Shown here piece by piece: positions 38,128 to 50,015 of a stretch of 64,000 nucleotides of DNA. This DNA is from Actinopolyspora erythraea (GTDB lineage Bacteria; Actinomycetota; Actinomycetes; Mycobacteriales; Pseudonocardiaceae). Within the stretch, counting starts at the first letter, position 1. Each line of letters begins with the position of its first letter. The stretch spans positions 3,658,001 to 3,722,000 of the forward strand of contig NZ_CP022752.1 of assembly GCF_002263515.1 (NCBI RefSeq). Direction: 5' to 3'. The position numbers and the translations under genes are program-made. The notes beneath the pieces were generated by a model that worked only from the letters and a program-made list of their open reading frames with translations, was not told the DNA's origin and did not search any database.

Positions 38128-39810
38128 TCACAGGTACGAGAGCTGCTCCCGCAGGGTGTCCAGCCCCATCGGCCCCATCTCGAGCGCGTCGCGGTGGAAC
38201 CGCTTGAGGTCGAACTCCCCGCCGTGGCGTTGCCGCGCCTCCTCCCGGGCCGACAGCCACAGGCGCTCACCGAGCTTGTAGGAAGGAGCCTGACCCGGCC
38301 AGCCGAGGTAACGGTCTATCTCGTCGCGCACGTTGGCGGTGTCGGTGATGGTCCGGGTGAGCATGAACTCCAGCCCCAGCTCCGGGGTCCAGACCTCGCC
38401 CTCGTGGAACCCGGTCCCCTCCGGGATGCGGAGCCGCAGGTGCATACCGATGTCCACGATCACGCGCGCGGCCCGGAAGAGCTGCTCGTTGAGCATGCCG
38501 AGCAGATCGCCGTCGTCCGACAGGTAGCCCAGCTCGCGCATCAACCGCTCCGCGTAGAGCGCCCACCCCTCGCCGTGGGCGGAGACGAAGCAGCTCAACC
38601 GCTGGAACTTGTTCAACCTCCCCGCCTGGTGGACGGCCGTGGCGATCTGCAGGTGATGTCCCGGAACTCCCTCGTGGTAGACGGTGGAGACCTCACGCCA
38701 CGTGGAGTACTCGTCCTTGTCCGGGGGCACCGACCACCACATGCGTCCGGGCCTGCTGAAGTCGTCGGTGGGCGGGGTGTAGTAGGCGCCGGTACCGCCG
38801 CCGGGCGGGGCGATGCGGCACTCCAGGTTCATCAACGGCTCGGGCACGTCGAACTGCGTGCGGCTGAGGTCGCGCAGCGCCTGGTCGGAGAGCCGCTGCA
38901 TCCACTGCGCGAACGCCCGCTGACCGTGCACCCGGTAACGCGGATCGGCGTCCAGGGCCGCGGCCGCCTCCGCGAGCGTGGCCGAGGGCTTGATCCGGTC
39001 GGCGACCCGCTTCATCTCCGCCTCGATCGAGGCGAACTCCTGCCAGCCCCACTCGTAGGCCTCGCGCAGATCGAGCTGCGCACCGGTGAAGTACCGCGAC
39101 CACAGGCGGTAGCGCTCCTCCCCGACCGCGTCCTGCGCCGGGGCCTGCGGCAGCAGCTGCCCGCGCAGGAAGTCGGCGAGCCCGGCGTAGGCCTCGGAGG
39201 CGAGGTTCGCGGCGGCGTTGAGCTCGTCACGCAGCCCGGGCGAGAGATTCTCGGCGCGCGCGACCATGTCGCCGAAGAACGACCTGCCGTCGGTCCTACC
39301 CGACCAGGTGTCGCACTGTTCTGCGACGCGTTTGACCTGCCGCGCCGCCGCGACGTCTCCCCTGGAGGCCGCCTCGGACAGCCCAGCCGTCAGCCCCTTG
39401 ACGGCCTCGGGCATGGCCGACATCCGCTTGGCGATGTCGTCCCACTGCCGCTCGTTCTCGGCCGGCATCAGGTCGAACACCTGCCGCAGCTCCTGCACCG
39501 GGCTCGCGATGACGTTCAGCGCCGACATGTCGGCCCCCGCCTCGTGCAGCTCGACGTCGAGCCCGACCCGCTCGGTGAACACGGCTTTGGCGATCCGTTC
39601 CGACTCGTCGCCGGGTTCGACGGCGGCGATCTCGGCCAGGGCACGGCGCGCGAGTTCGCCCCGTTCGGTGTGGCCGTCCGGCGAGTAGTCCGGCAACTCC
39701 CGCTGGCCGACGGAAAACCCCAGCGTGGTCGCGGCGATCGGATCGAGCTCCGCGAGCTCTTCGACGTATCGGTTGCTGATCTCGTGCACGCCCCGGGCCT
39801 CGGTTGACAT
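38128..39810 (-). CDS. DUF885 family protein, putative metal-dependent hydrolase
   Basis: 560 aa, no signal peptide. The family signature HEGVPGHHLQ (an HExxH-like metal motif variant) lies at about residue 375, with EGWALYAERLM further on and an all-helical M3/M32-like scaffold around it. DUF885 proteins are presumed peptidases with unknown substrates. Divergent from lppM with 122 bases between. Confidence 0.88.
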   Translation of the reverse strand: MSTEARGVHEISNRYVEELAELDPIAATTLGFSVGQRELPDYSPDGHTERGELARRALAEIAAVEPGDESERIAKAVFTERVGLDVELHEAGADMSALNVIASPVQELRQVFDLMPAENERQWDDIAKRMSAMPEAVKGLTAGLSEAASRGDVAAARQVKRVAEQCDTWSGRTDGRSFFGDMVARAENLSPGLRDELNAAANLASEAYAGLADFLRGQLLPQAPAQDAVGEERYRLWSRYFTGAQLDLREAYEWGWQEFASIEAEMKRVADRIKPSATLAEAAAALDADPRYRVHGQRAFAQWMQRLSDQALRDLSRTQFDVPEPLMNLECRIAPPGGGTGAYYTPPTDDFSRPGRMWWSVPPDKDEYSTWREVSTVYHEGVPGHHLQIATAVHQAGRLNKFQRLSCFVSAHGEGWALYAERLMRELGYLSDDGDLLGMLNEQLFRAARVIVDIGMHLRLRIPEGTGFHEGEVWTPELGLEFMLTRTITDTANVRDEIDRYLGWPGQAPSYKLGERLWLSAREEARQRHGGEFDLKRFHRDALEMGPMGLDTLREQLSYL

Positions 39811-39932
39811 GGCAGCACGCTACCTCGCCGCTCCGAGGGACCGAACACGGATCCGGCTCGCAGCGGGCGCCCACCACGCCGCGCACCCGGTGAAAAACGC
39901 TGTGACGTGGCACGATCACAAAGGTGCGGGGT

Positions 39933-40607
39933 GTGTGGTGTACCGGTAACGCGACTCGTTCCCGTTGGGGCGCGTCGCTGATGATCATGCTTGTGGGCAT
40001 CCTGCTCTCGGGGTGTCTGAACGCGACCGTGTCACTGAGCATCAACGGTCAGGACGAGGTCTCCGGTCAGGTGATGGTCGCCGTTCCGCCGACCTCGGAC
40101 CGGCGCGACTTCCGGCTGCGGATCCCGGACGAACTGTCCGACAAGGTCACTCAGCATCCGTACCGGCAGGGGGAGGGCCGCGGTTACAAGATCGAGTTCG
40201 ACGAGCTCGACTTCGACGAGCTGGAACGGCTCGCGGCCGAGCTGAGCGGGTCGAACTCGCGGTACAAGCTCTCCATCTCCAGGTCCGGCTCGCTCGTCGA
40301 GGTGGACGGCTCGGTCGACCTGACGCCGTTGGCCGAGACCGATTCGGAAGTGCTGGTGGAGATCAGCGCCCCGGGGGAGGTCACGACCACCAACGGTGAG
40401 ATCAACGCGGGGATGGTGAGTTGGCAACCCCGTCCGGGCGAGGTCACCGAGATATCGGCGACCTTCCAGTTCACCGACGCCAGAAGCGCGGGGTTGTTCG
40501 GCTGGTCGATGGTGCTGGGCGGGGTCACGTTCGGCACGGCGCTGTTGGTGGCGGTACTGGCGCTGGTGACCCGGCAACGCGCCCGCTCCGAGAGCGGCAA
40601 GCGCTGA
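39933..40607 (+). CDS. lppM: LppM-like lipoprotein with C-terminal membrane anchor
   Basis: 224 aa. The lipobox LLSGC follows a hydrophobic stretch (ASLMIMLVGILLSGC); the body is a beta-rich domain (NATVSLSINGQDEVSGQVMV...) and a second membrane helix lies near the C-terminus (GVTFGTALLVAVLALV) before a basic tail. This matches mycobacterial LppM, in the same position just before the prenyl synthase gene. The start at GTG 39933 has AAGG eight nt upstream; GTG 39924 is an alternative. Confidence 0.82.
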   Translation: MWCTGNATRSRWGASLMIMLVGILLSGCLNATVSLSINGQDEVSGQVMVAVPPTSDRRDFRLRIPDELSDKVTQHPYRQGEGRGYKIEFDELDFDELERLAAELSGSNSRYKLSISRSGSLVEVDGSVDLTPLAETDSEVLVEISAPGEVTTTNGEINAGMVSWQPRPGEVTEISATFQFTDARSAGLFGWSMVLGGVTFGTALLVAVLALVTRQRARSESGKR

Positions 40608-40768
40608 CCGGCACAGCTCCGGGCGAAAGCCGTGGGGACCTCCCGGGCGGTGGGAAGAGCCCGCTCCGGCGGGGAGTCGGCCACGAACCCCGGGAGGGAA
40701 CGGGCGCGGCGGGTCGGCCGCCGCACCCCGCGATGCGAACGCACGCGCTCGTCACGGAGGATGAAGGA

Positions 40769-41890
40769 ATGCCCCTCGATAACCTCTCGGCCGAGGCCGA
40801 AGCCACTCTCACGGTGGATCACGATGTCGCGGAGCACGTGAGTCGGACGCTGGCCGACTACCTCCGCATCCGGGTCCAGGAGTGCGCCGAGCTGGACCCC
40901 GCCATCTCGGAGGCGGCCGAGGCGGTCTCGGAGTTCGTGCTGCGAGGCGGAAAGCGCCTCCGCCCCACCTTCGCGTGGTGGGGGTGGCGGGCCGCGGGTC
41001 GGGGCGACCGGGGTGAGGAAGTGGCGAGCATGCTGCGCGCCGCCAGCGCGCTGGAACTGATCCAGACATGCGCGCTGATCCACGACGATCTCATCGACGG
41101 GTCGGACACCAGGCGCGGCAGCCCGACCGTGCACGTGCGGTTCGCCGGGACCCACCGGGACAACGGCTACTCGGGAGATCCGGAACGCTTCGGCCTGGCC
41201 GCTGCCGTACTGCTCGGCGACCTCGCGCTGAGCTGGGCCGACGACATGCTGCACTCCGCCGGGCTAGCACAACGAGCACTGGCGCGGGGGCTGGAAGCGT
41301 GGCAGGCGATGCGAACCGAGGTGCTGGCCGGACAGTACCTGGACATGCTCGGGCAGGCCCGCGCGGACGAGTCCCCCGAAACGGCACTGCGGATCGACGA
41401 GCTCAAGTCCGCCTCCTACACGGTCGAACGCCCGCTGCAGTTCGGGGCGCAGGTCGGCGGGGCCGAGGCCGACACGGTGTCGACGCTGCGCCGCTTCGGT
41501 GCGGACATAGGCGTGGCGTTCCAGCTGCGCGACGACCTGCTCGGCGTTTTCGGCGATCCCGAGATCACCGGTAAGCCGGCGGGTGACGACCTGCGGGAGG
41601 GAAAACGCACGGTACTGGTCGCGGAGGGGATGCTCCGCGCCGGACGCCAGCACGACGAGGCCGCCTCGCGACTGCTGAACTCCGCGCTCGGCGACCCCGA
41701 GCTGACCCGCTCACGCGTGGAACTGGTGCAGGAGGCCCTCACTCGGCTCGGCGCGGTCGACGCCGTGGAGCGCCGCATCGACGACCTGACCGAATCCGCG
41801 ATGTCGGCCCTGCACGGCGGCGAACTCGCGGAACCAGCCGCGACGAGGCTCGAGGAGCTCGCCATCACGGTGACCGACCGGAACCGCTGA
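40769..41890 (+). CDS. Polyprenyl (geranylgeranyl-type) diphosphate synthase
   Basis: 373 aa trans-prenyltransferase that elongates isopentenyl diphosphate chains for carotenoids, quinones or lipid carriers. First Asp-rich motif in HDDLIDGSDTRRG, second in QLRDDLLGVFGD; GGKRLRPTF near the N-terminus binds IPP. It resembles M. tuberculosis IdsA2 (Rv2173) in sequence style and location. Product chain length cannot be decided by eye. The ATG has AAGGA close upstream; the open frame further 5' overlaps lppM and is not coding. Confidence 0.9.
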   Translation: MPLDNLSAEAEATLTVDHDVAEHVSRTLADYLRIRVQECAELDPAISEAAEAVSEFVLRGGKRLRPTFAWWGWRAAGRGDRGEEVASMLRAASALELIQTCALIHDDLIDGSDTRRGSPTVHVRFAGTHRDNGYSGDPERFGLAAAVLLGDLALSWADDMLHSAGLAQRALARGLEAWQAMRTEVLAGQYLDMLGQARADESPETALRIDELKSASYTVERPLQFGAQVGGAEADTVSTLRRFGADIGVAFQLRDDLLGVFGDPEITGKPAGDDLREGKRTVLVAEGMLRAGRQHDEAASRLLNSALGDPELTRSRVELVQEALTRLGAVDAVERRIDDLTESAMSALHGGELAEPAATRLEELAITVTDRNR

Positions 41891-41927
41891 GGCCCACGGC
41901 CTTCCGGAGCTCAGGACCGCCCGCCCG

Positions 41928-42293
41928 TCACAGCGCCATGGCCTGCGCGCGCCGCTTGACCTCGCGGCCACGGTCCCCGCGCAGCGCGTCGATCGGCGTC
42001 CCGGGCAGGGTGTCGTCGGGGGTGAACAGCCATTCGAGGATCTCGTCCTCGGTGTAGCCGTTGTCCCGCAGCAGCGTGATGGTGCCCGGAAGCCCCTTGA
42101 CGACGGCTCCCCTCGTCAGAAACGCCTCGGGGATCACGAGCTCACGCTCCCGGCGCATCGCCACCAACTGCCCGTCACGGATCAGCTGGTGCACCCTGGT
42201 CAACGGATAGCCGAGACGCTCCGCGACGGCGTGGAGGGAAACCACGTCCACGTCGGTGGAAAGCACATCGGGAGCGGAAGGAACCGAACTCAC
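41928..42293 (-). CDS. Rv2175c-like DNA-binding protein
   Basis: 121 aa with an N-terminal winged helix-turn-helix (SLHAVAERLGYPLTRVHQLI, then VIPEAFLTRGAVVKGLPGT). In M. tuberculosis the equivalent protein is a substrate of the adjacent kinase PknL. Here the gene is divergent from that kinase gene as well, 209 bases apart. GTG 42293 is chosen because the frame before it is unlike the family. Confidence 0.85.
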   Translation of the reverse strand: MSSVPSAPDVLSTDVDVVSLHAVAERLGYPLTRVHQLIRDGQLVAMRRERELVIPEAFLTRGAVVKGLPGTITLLRDNGYTEDEILEWLFTPDDTLPGTPIDALRGDRGREVKRRAQAMAL

Positions 42294-42502
42294 GCCGACC
42301 AGCGTGCCACTACGCCGATCAAATTTCCACCTCGGTATGCCGCCCACGGCGAGGCCGCGACCTCGCCTACCATCGGTAGCGTGTTCGAGGGTGAGTTCGG
42401 GAGGATCCGCACCAGGTGCGACGTGATGACTCCCATCCAGGCGACGGGCGCCGAGCCGATCCGGCCCGGAGGACCGGGCTCGCCCCAGGCGGTGGCGACA
42501 CC

Positions 42503-44515
42503 ATGAGCTCCACCACCCCGGAGAACGGGACGAACGATCCGCTCGGCCACCTGCTGGAGCGGCGCTACCGGGTGGACACCGTGCTCGCGCGGGGTGGCAT
42601 GTCCACGGTCTACCGGGGGCTGGACACCAGGCTGGACCGTCCGGTCGCCCTGAAGGTGATGGATTCCCGGTACGCCGGTGACCAGTCGTTCACCGAGAGG
42701 TTCGACCGCGAGGCACGGGCGGCGGCACGACTGCACCACCCCAACATCGTCTCCGTCTACGACCAGGGCGTGGACCGGGAGGTACCGGGCGAGAACCGAC
42801 TCTACCTGGTCATGCGGCTGGTCGAGGGAGGCACGCTGCGTGACCTGCTGCGAGCTCGCGGCCGCCTGCCACTCCCGGTCGCGCTGACCGTGCTGGAAGC
42901 GGTGCTGGCCGCTCTCTCGGCGGCGCACCGGGCCGGGATGGTTCATCGCGACATCAAACCGGAGAACGTGCTGATCGGCCGCGACGGCTCGGTGCAGGTG
43001 GCCGACTTCGGACTGGTGCGAGCGGCGGCGGAGGCGGGTTCCACCAGCGGGGACGTGATCCTGGGGACCGTGGCCTACCTCGCCCCGGAGCAGGTGACAT
43101 CTGGGGCGGCCGATGCCAGGTCGGACGTCTACGCGGCCGGGGTCGTGCTCTACGAGCTGCTGACCGGCCGCCCGCCCTACACCGGGGACACCGCGCTCTC
43201 GGTGGCCTACCGGCACGTCAACGACGACGTACGCCCGCCGAGCGAGCAGGTTCCCGAGCTGTCCGCGGCGGTGGACGAACTGGTCCTGCGGTTGACCCGC
43301 CGGGACCCGGCGGGCCGCCCCACCGACGGCGCGGCCGCGCTGCGCGAGCTGCGGGACGCACGTGACGGACTGGGGCTGACCGCCGTGCCGGTGCCGGTCC
43401 CCCATCCCGGCGACGAGGAGGACGAGGAGTCCCACGACCCGCCCACCGAACGGATCTCGCCGGTGGCGTCCACGGCCTCGACCCCGAACGGGGCCACCAG
43501 TGCCCCGGGACCACAGGGCACCCGCGCGTTGCGGCGCCCGGCGGCATCCCCCGCCCCGTCGTCCTCGGAAACCACCAACGAGATCGCACCGGTGCCGGAC
43601 GAGGACGAGTCCCCCTCCCGGGGATCCCGTCGCGGGGGCAGGACGCTGGCCGTCGTGGGGGTCGTGCTGCTGCTGGGCGCCCTGGTCGCGGGGGGCTCGT
43701 GGCTGTTGGGCGGCAACTCCTACGTGCGGGTACCGGAGCTGGCCGGGAAGTCGGTGGCCGAGGCCGAGGAAGCGCTGCAAGCCAGGGAGCTCGAACCCGA
43801 CGTCTCCAGGTCGTTCCACAACACGGTGCCGGAGGACACCGTGATCAGCAGCGCCCCGCAGGAGGGCACTCGGATGCGCAGCGGTGGCCAGGTGGAACTG
43901 CGCGTCTCGCGCGGACGGCCCACTGTTCCGGAGATCGAACCGGGCAGCCGGGTGAGCGAGGCGCAGAGCGAACTGCGCAACGCCAAGCTCTCCCCGAAGC
44001 TCGATTCCTCGGCCAACCGCTACCACGAGAGCGTGCCGAAGGGCCGGGTGATCGGAGTCGACCCCGCCCCGGGCACCGAGGTGCGCACGAGCGGTACCGT
44101 CACGATCATCGTGAGCGAGGGACCGCGGCCGGAGCCCGTGCCCGATGTCGGGGGCCTGGGCCGCGAGGAGGCGTTCTCCGCGCTCGAGGAGGCCGGCTTC
44201 GAGCCCTACGAGGCGGGGCGCGAGTTCGCCCGGGACGTCGCGAAGGACCACGTGGTGCGGACCAGCCCTTCGGCGGGCACCGAGGTTCCGATGAGCGGCG
44301 AACCGCGGGTCGGCGTGGTGCTGTCCAACGCCGTCAGCGTGCCCAACCTCACCGGAAAGACCGTGGAGCAGGCACGTCAGCAGGCCTCGCGAGCCGGGCT
44401 GACGCTGCGGGTCAACTCGGTGTTCGGCAGGGACAACGGCCGAGTGGTGCGGCAGGACCCCAGCCCGGGCAGCGCCGTGAAACGCGGAACACAGGTACGG
44501 ATCACGGTGTTCTGA
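42503..44515 (+). CDS. pknL: Transmembrane Ser/Thr protein kinase with PASTA repeats
   Basis: 670 aa. Kinase domain at about 20-285 with ARGGMSTVYRG (P-loop), ALKVMD lysine, HRDIKPEN catalytic loop, DFGLV and APEQ. A Pro/Ser/Glu-rich juxtamembrane region follows, then one membrane helix (LAVVGVVLLLGALVAGGSW, about 380-400) and four PASTA units of about 66 residues each to the C-terminus (VPELAGKSVAEAEEAL; VPEIEPGSRVSEAQ; VPDVGGLGREEAF; VPNLTGKTVEQARQ). It probably senses muropeptides or lipid II. The location beside the Rv2175c-like gene identifies it with the PknL locus, but mycobacterial PknL itself has no PASTA repeats. Confidence 0.92.
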   Translation: MSSTTPENGTNDPLGHLLERRYRVDTVLARGGMSTVYRGLDTRLDRPVALKVMDSRYAGDQSFTERFDREARAAARLHHPNIVSVYDQGVDREVPGENRLYLVMRLVEGGTLRDLLRARGRLPLPVALTVLEAVLAALSAAHRAGMVHRDIKPENVLIGRDGSVQVADFGLVRAAAEAGSTSGDVILGTVAYLAPEQVTSGAADARSDVYAAGVVLYELLTGRPPYTGDTALSVAYRHVNDDVRPPSEQVPELSAAVDELVLRLTRRDPAGRPTDGAAALRELRDARDGLGLTAVPVPVPHPGDEEDEESHDPPTERISPVASTASTPNGATSAPGPQGTRALRRPAASPAPSSSETTNEIAPVPDEDESPSRGSRRGGRTLAVVGVVLLLGALVAGGSWLLGGNSYVRVPELAGKSVAEAEEALQARELEPDVSRSFHNTVPEDTVISSAPQEGTRMRSGGQVELRVSRGRPTVPEIEPGSRVSEAQSELRNAKLSPKLDSSANRYHESVPKGRVIGVDPAPGTEVRTSGTVTIIVSEGPRPEPVPDVGGLGREEAFSALEEAGFEPYEAGREFARDVAKDHVVRTSPSAGTEVPMSGEPRVGVVLSNAVSVPNLTGKTVEQARQQASRAGLTLRVNSVFGRDNGRVVRQDPSPGSAVKRGTQVRITVF

Positions 44516-44528
44516 AGGAACACCGGGC

Positions 44529-44607
44529 GGGCCCGGTCGGGCTCTCGGGTGGCCGGGCCCTGCCCCTGGGCGGGAGCGCGGAGGGTGCCGAGCGGGGCCC
44601 GGCACCC
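44529..44607. terminator. Two hairpins between convergent pknL and aroG
   Basis: GGGCCCGG at 44529-44536 pairs with 44553-44560, and GGGTGCCG at 44583-44590 pairs with CGGCACCC at 44600-44607. Both lie in the 103-base gap between genes that end facing each other. Confidence 0.55.
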
Positions 44608-44618
44608 GGACTCGCACC

Positions 44619-47382
<2,764 letters not shown>

Positions 47383-47621
47383 CCCGCCTCCTCGAAAACA
47401 CGTCACGCCAACGGCGTGATATTGATCTCAGCGGGAGAGCCTTTCACGAACTAAATCGGTGCAGCAAGTATCCGATCGTGCGCATTGAGTGATCATTGAG
47501 ACCGACATGCGACTCCTCGCACGTCAGACCGGCGGCGGCCACGGCGGGAACGTACCGGAACCACTCCGGCTGGGTCACCGGTCGAGCATCGGTGGGAGGG
47601 CGACGTCCGGGCCCGGTGCGA

Positions 47622-48125
47622 CTACCGGCGGAAGTACCCCAGCTCCCGCATCCGCTGCTCGATGACCTGCCAGCGCCGCAGGTTGTGCCTGGCGTCGGCC
47701 AGCGCGTCGTGGGCGTTGGTGGGCGCGGAGGGCAGCTTCGGTTTGCCGACGGCCTCCCACTGCTGCCGCAGGTCCCTGGTGAACTTGGGGATCCTGGGCG
47801 GCAGCGCGGGCATCGCTCCCCAGAGCTGGGCCAGCGCGACGTGATCATAGGCGGCGTACCAGGCCCACAGCTCTATCTCGGACCGCTGCGCGGTCAGGAA
47901 CCCGTAGAGTTCGTCCCGGATCGTGGCCCGGGAGCGCCAGAAACCGGAGCCGGGAGAGGGCAGCTGCGGTAACACGTGCTCACGCACCCACGGCCCCGCG
48001 CGCCCTGCCTCGAACTCCGTGGAAACGGCGTAGAACTCCCGGCCCGTCTCGTCGACCACACCGATCGAGACCAGATCGATGGTGTGACCGTCCTCGATGA
48101 ACTCGCAGTCGTAGAAAAACCGCAC
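47622..48125 (-). CDS. 3'-5' exoribonuclease (Rv2179c-like)
   Basis: 167 aa RNase T/DEDD-fold exonuclease. First acidic pair in YDCEFIEDGHTIDLVSIG, second Asp in WAWYAAYDHVAL, last in NAHDALADARHN. The mycobacterial orthologue degrades 3' overhangs of RNA. GTG start; weak ribosome site. Same neighbourhood (aroG side) as in mycobacteria. Confidence 0.87.
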   Translation of the reverse strand: MRFFYDCEFIEDGHTIDLVSIGVVDETGREFYAVSTEFEAGRAGPWVREHVLPQLPSPGSGFWRSRATIRDELYGFLTAQRSEIELWAWYAAYDHVALAQLWGAMPALPPRIPKFTRDLRQQWEAVGKPKLPSAPTNAHDALADARHNLRRWQVIEQRMRELGYFRR

Positions 48126-48293
48126 TGGAAAAGGGTATGCTCCCCCACCTCGCCGACGGAGGCGCCCCGGAGGAGGGTGCCGGGACGGCAGCGCCGAACG
48201 CCCGGTGGGGCGGACGCTCGCCGGATCCCCCGGGTTGGGGCGGGAGTTCCGATCGGCGGGTGTTCGCGGACAACCCGGGCGGGGGAAGTACGG

Positions 48294-49052
48294 CTAGCCC
48301 GCCTTCGAGTCCGGAACCCGCTTCTCGGCCTGCTTGGCCGCCTGCCGCTCCCGTTTGCTGATCACACGTCCGCGCTCGGCGATGTCGTCCTTGGCGCGGT
48401 CGGCGTAGATGTCCACGTACTCCTGGCCGGAGAGCTCCATCAGGGAGTACATGATCTCGTCGGTGATGGAACGCTCCGCGAACCGGTCACCGGCCAGCCC
48501 CTCGTACCGGGAGAAGTCGAGCGGTTCACCGACCCGGACCCGCACGCTGTAGGGGCGCCATATCTTGGAACCGAGGGGATTGACCTTCTCGGTTCCGATC
48601 GTAACCACCGGGATCACGGGCACATCGGCTTCCAGCGCCATGCGAGCCACCCCAGTCTTGCCCTTGTAGAGCCTGCCGTCCGGTGAACGTGTTCCCTCGG
48701 GGTAAACCCCCAGTAGCCGTCCTTCCCGCAGCAGGCGGATACCGGTGTCCAAGGCGGCCTGCGCCGCCGCTCCGCTGGAGCGGTCGATCGGCACCTGCCC
48801 GACCCCGCTGAAGAAAGTCCGCTTCAGCGCGCCGGTGATTCCCTTCCCGGTGAAGTACTCGCGCTTGGCGAGGAAGGTGACTCTGCGGGGCAGCATCAGC
48901 GGCATGAGGAAGGAGTCGGCCACCGCCAGGTGATTGCTGACCAGAATCGCCCCACCGGACTCCGGCACGTGGTGCGCGCCCTCCACCTTGGGTCGGCACC
49001 ACAGTTTTATGAGGGGCCCGAGAAGAACGTACTTCATCACCCAGTACAGCAC
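48294..49052 (-). CDS. 1-acyl-sn-glycerol-3-phosphate acyltransferase (PlsC-like)
   Basis: 252 aa membrane-associated acyltransferase of phospholipid synthesis. Catalytic NHLAVADS (NHx4D) at about residue 40, the FFSGVGQVPIDRS block, and PEGTRSPDGRLYKGKTG; a hydrophobic N-terminus (MLYWVMKYVLLGPLIKLW) and a Lys/Arg-rich tail. GTG 49052 has GGGAGG about 9 nt upstream. Confidence 0.9.
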   Translation of the reverse strand: MLYWVMKYVLLGPLIKLWCRPKVEGAHHVPESGGAILVSNHLAVADSFLMPLMLPRRVTFLAKREYFTGKGITGALKRTFFSGVGQVPIDRSSGAAAQAALDTGIRLLREGRLLGVYPEGTRSPDGRLYKGKTGVARMALEADVPVIPVVTIGTEKVNPLGSKIWRPYSVRVRVGEPLDFSRYEGLAGDRFAERSITDEIMYSLMELSGQEYVDIYADRAKDDIAERGRVISKRERQAAKQAEKRVPDSKAG

Positions 49053-49483
49053 CGCGTCGCTGCCTCCCTCACGGCTGGATTACGTTGACAGGGTACGGAG
49101 CCGCTGTGCGGCACACAACGCGGGGCCGAAATCACGATCGTCACAACCCGTCTCCGTGGCGCCTTCGTCCACGGGAACCGCCGCACCACGGTGGATCGCT
49201 CGTGCGGATGAGCATGGCAGAGTGTGACCGTGCATGAACACGCGAGCGGTGTGGGTGAACGGGCTCCGAACGGATTCGACGCGACGCTTTCGGGCGCGCC
49301 CCTGACACGACCTTGCCCACTCGGCGTCGAACAGCGACCCTGGGAACGGGCGGCGCACTACAGCGGTGCGGCGTTCGACCGGATCGTTGCAAGCACAGTC
49401 ACCCCTGGGGAGCGGAAAACCGTGACGCCGGAACCGGTCTCCGACGAGCCCACCATCCACCTCGAGCGCGTCAGGAATCCCGT
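49053..49483. other. Intergenic region before the small membrane gene, with a possible leader ORF
   Basis: 431 bases between divergent genes. A frame from GTG 49224 to the TGA at 49485-49487 overlaps the next start as ATGA. Only its last 22 codons, from GTG 49422 (VTPEPVSDEPTIHLERV...), have strong third-position GC and a GGGGAG nine nt upstream. It may be a short translated leader coupled to the downstream gene. Otherwise no feature is seen. Confidence 0.35.
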
Positions 49484-49954
49484 ATGAACACGCGCCATGA
49501 GAACGCCGACGGCCCCGAAGACATCGACAAGGCTTTCGCGGAGATCGTGGCCGAGTTGGAGCGCGATTCCTCGCTTCCGCAGTGGCCCGGGGACTCCGGG
49601 ACCGAGGCCGCGGCGGCCACCGGAACCACGAACTCCGAAGCACCCCCCGGAACCGGTGAGGACGACGGTCCCCGCGACTGGACACCCCCGGAAGCCGAGG
49701 AGGACGAGGGGCACTACGAACCGCCTGAACCGCCTCCGCTGCCCAAGCCCGGTGCCGGCACCGTGGGGGGAGTCGTGCTCGTGGCGCTCGGCCTGCTGAC
49801 CCTGTTCGTGCCCTTCGCCGCGAGTTCACTGGGCCCCCTGACGCTGCCGGTGGGGCTGATCGCGATCAGCGGCGGTATCGGGTGGCTGCTGCTGCGGCTG
49901 CGGCAGGGCTCCTCCGACGAGGACTCGGGCTGGGACGACGGCGCCCAGGTCTGA
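49484..49954 (+). CDS. Acidic proline-rich protein with two membrane helices
   Basis: 156 aa. The first 90 residues are acidic and Pro/Glu-rich, ending in HYEPPEPPPLPKP; then two hydrophobic helices (VGGVVLVALGLLTLFVPFAA; LPVGLIAISGGIGWLLLRL) and a short acidic tail. The architecture is common in actinomycetes at this site between the acyltransferase and ArsA-like genes. No known function. AGGA lies seven nt before the ATG. Confidence 0.78.
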   Translation: MNTRHENADGPEDIDKAFAEIVAELERDSSLPQWPGDSGTEAAAATGTTNSEAPPGTGEDDGPRDWTPPEAEEDEGHYEPPEPPPLPKPGAGTVGGVVLVALGLLTLFVPFAASSLGPLTLPVGLIAISGGIGWLLLRLRQGSSDEDSGWDDGAQV

Positions 49955-50015
49955 GGTCCCACGACGGCGCTGGCCGCCCACCGGTTCGTTCCGTCCCAGG
50001 GGTGGGAGCGCGAGG

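Noticed and set aside
42290..44617. Long minus-strand frame opposite the kinase gene
   Set aside because: Antisense shadow; composition without protein-like motifs.
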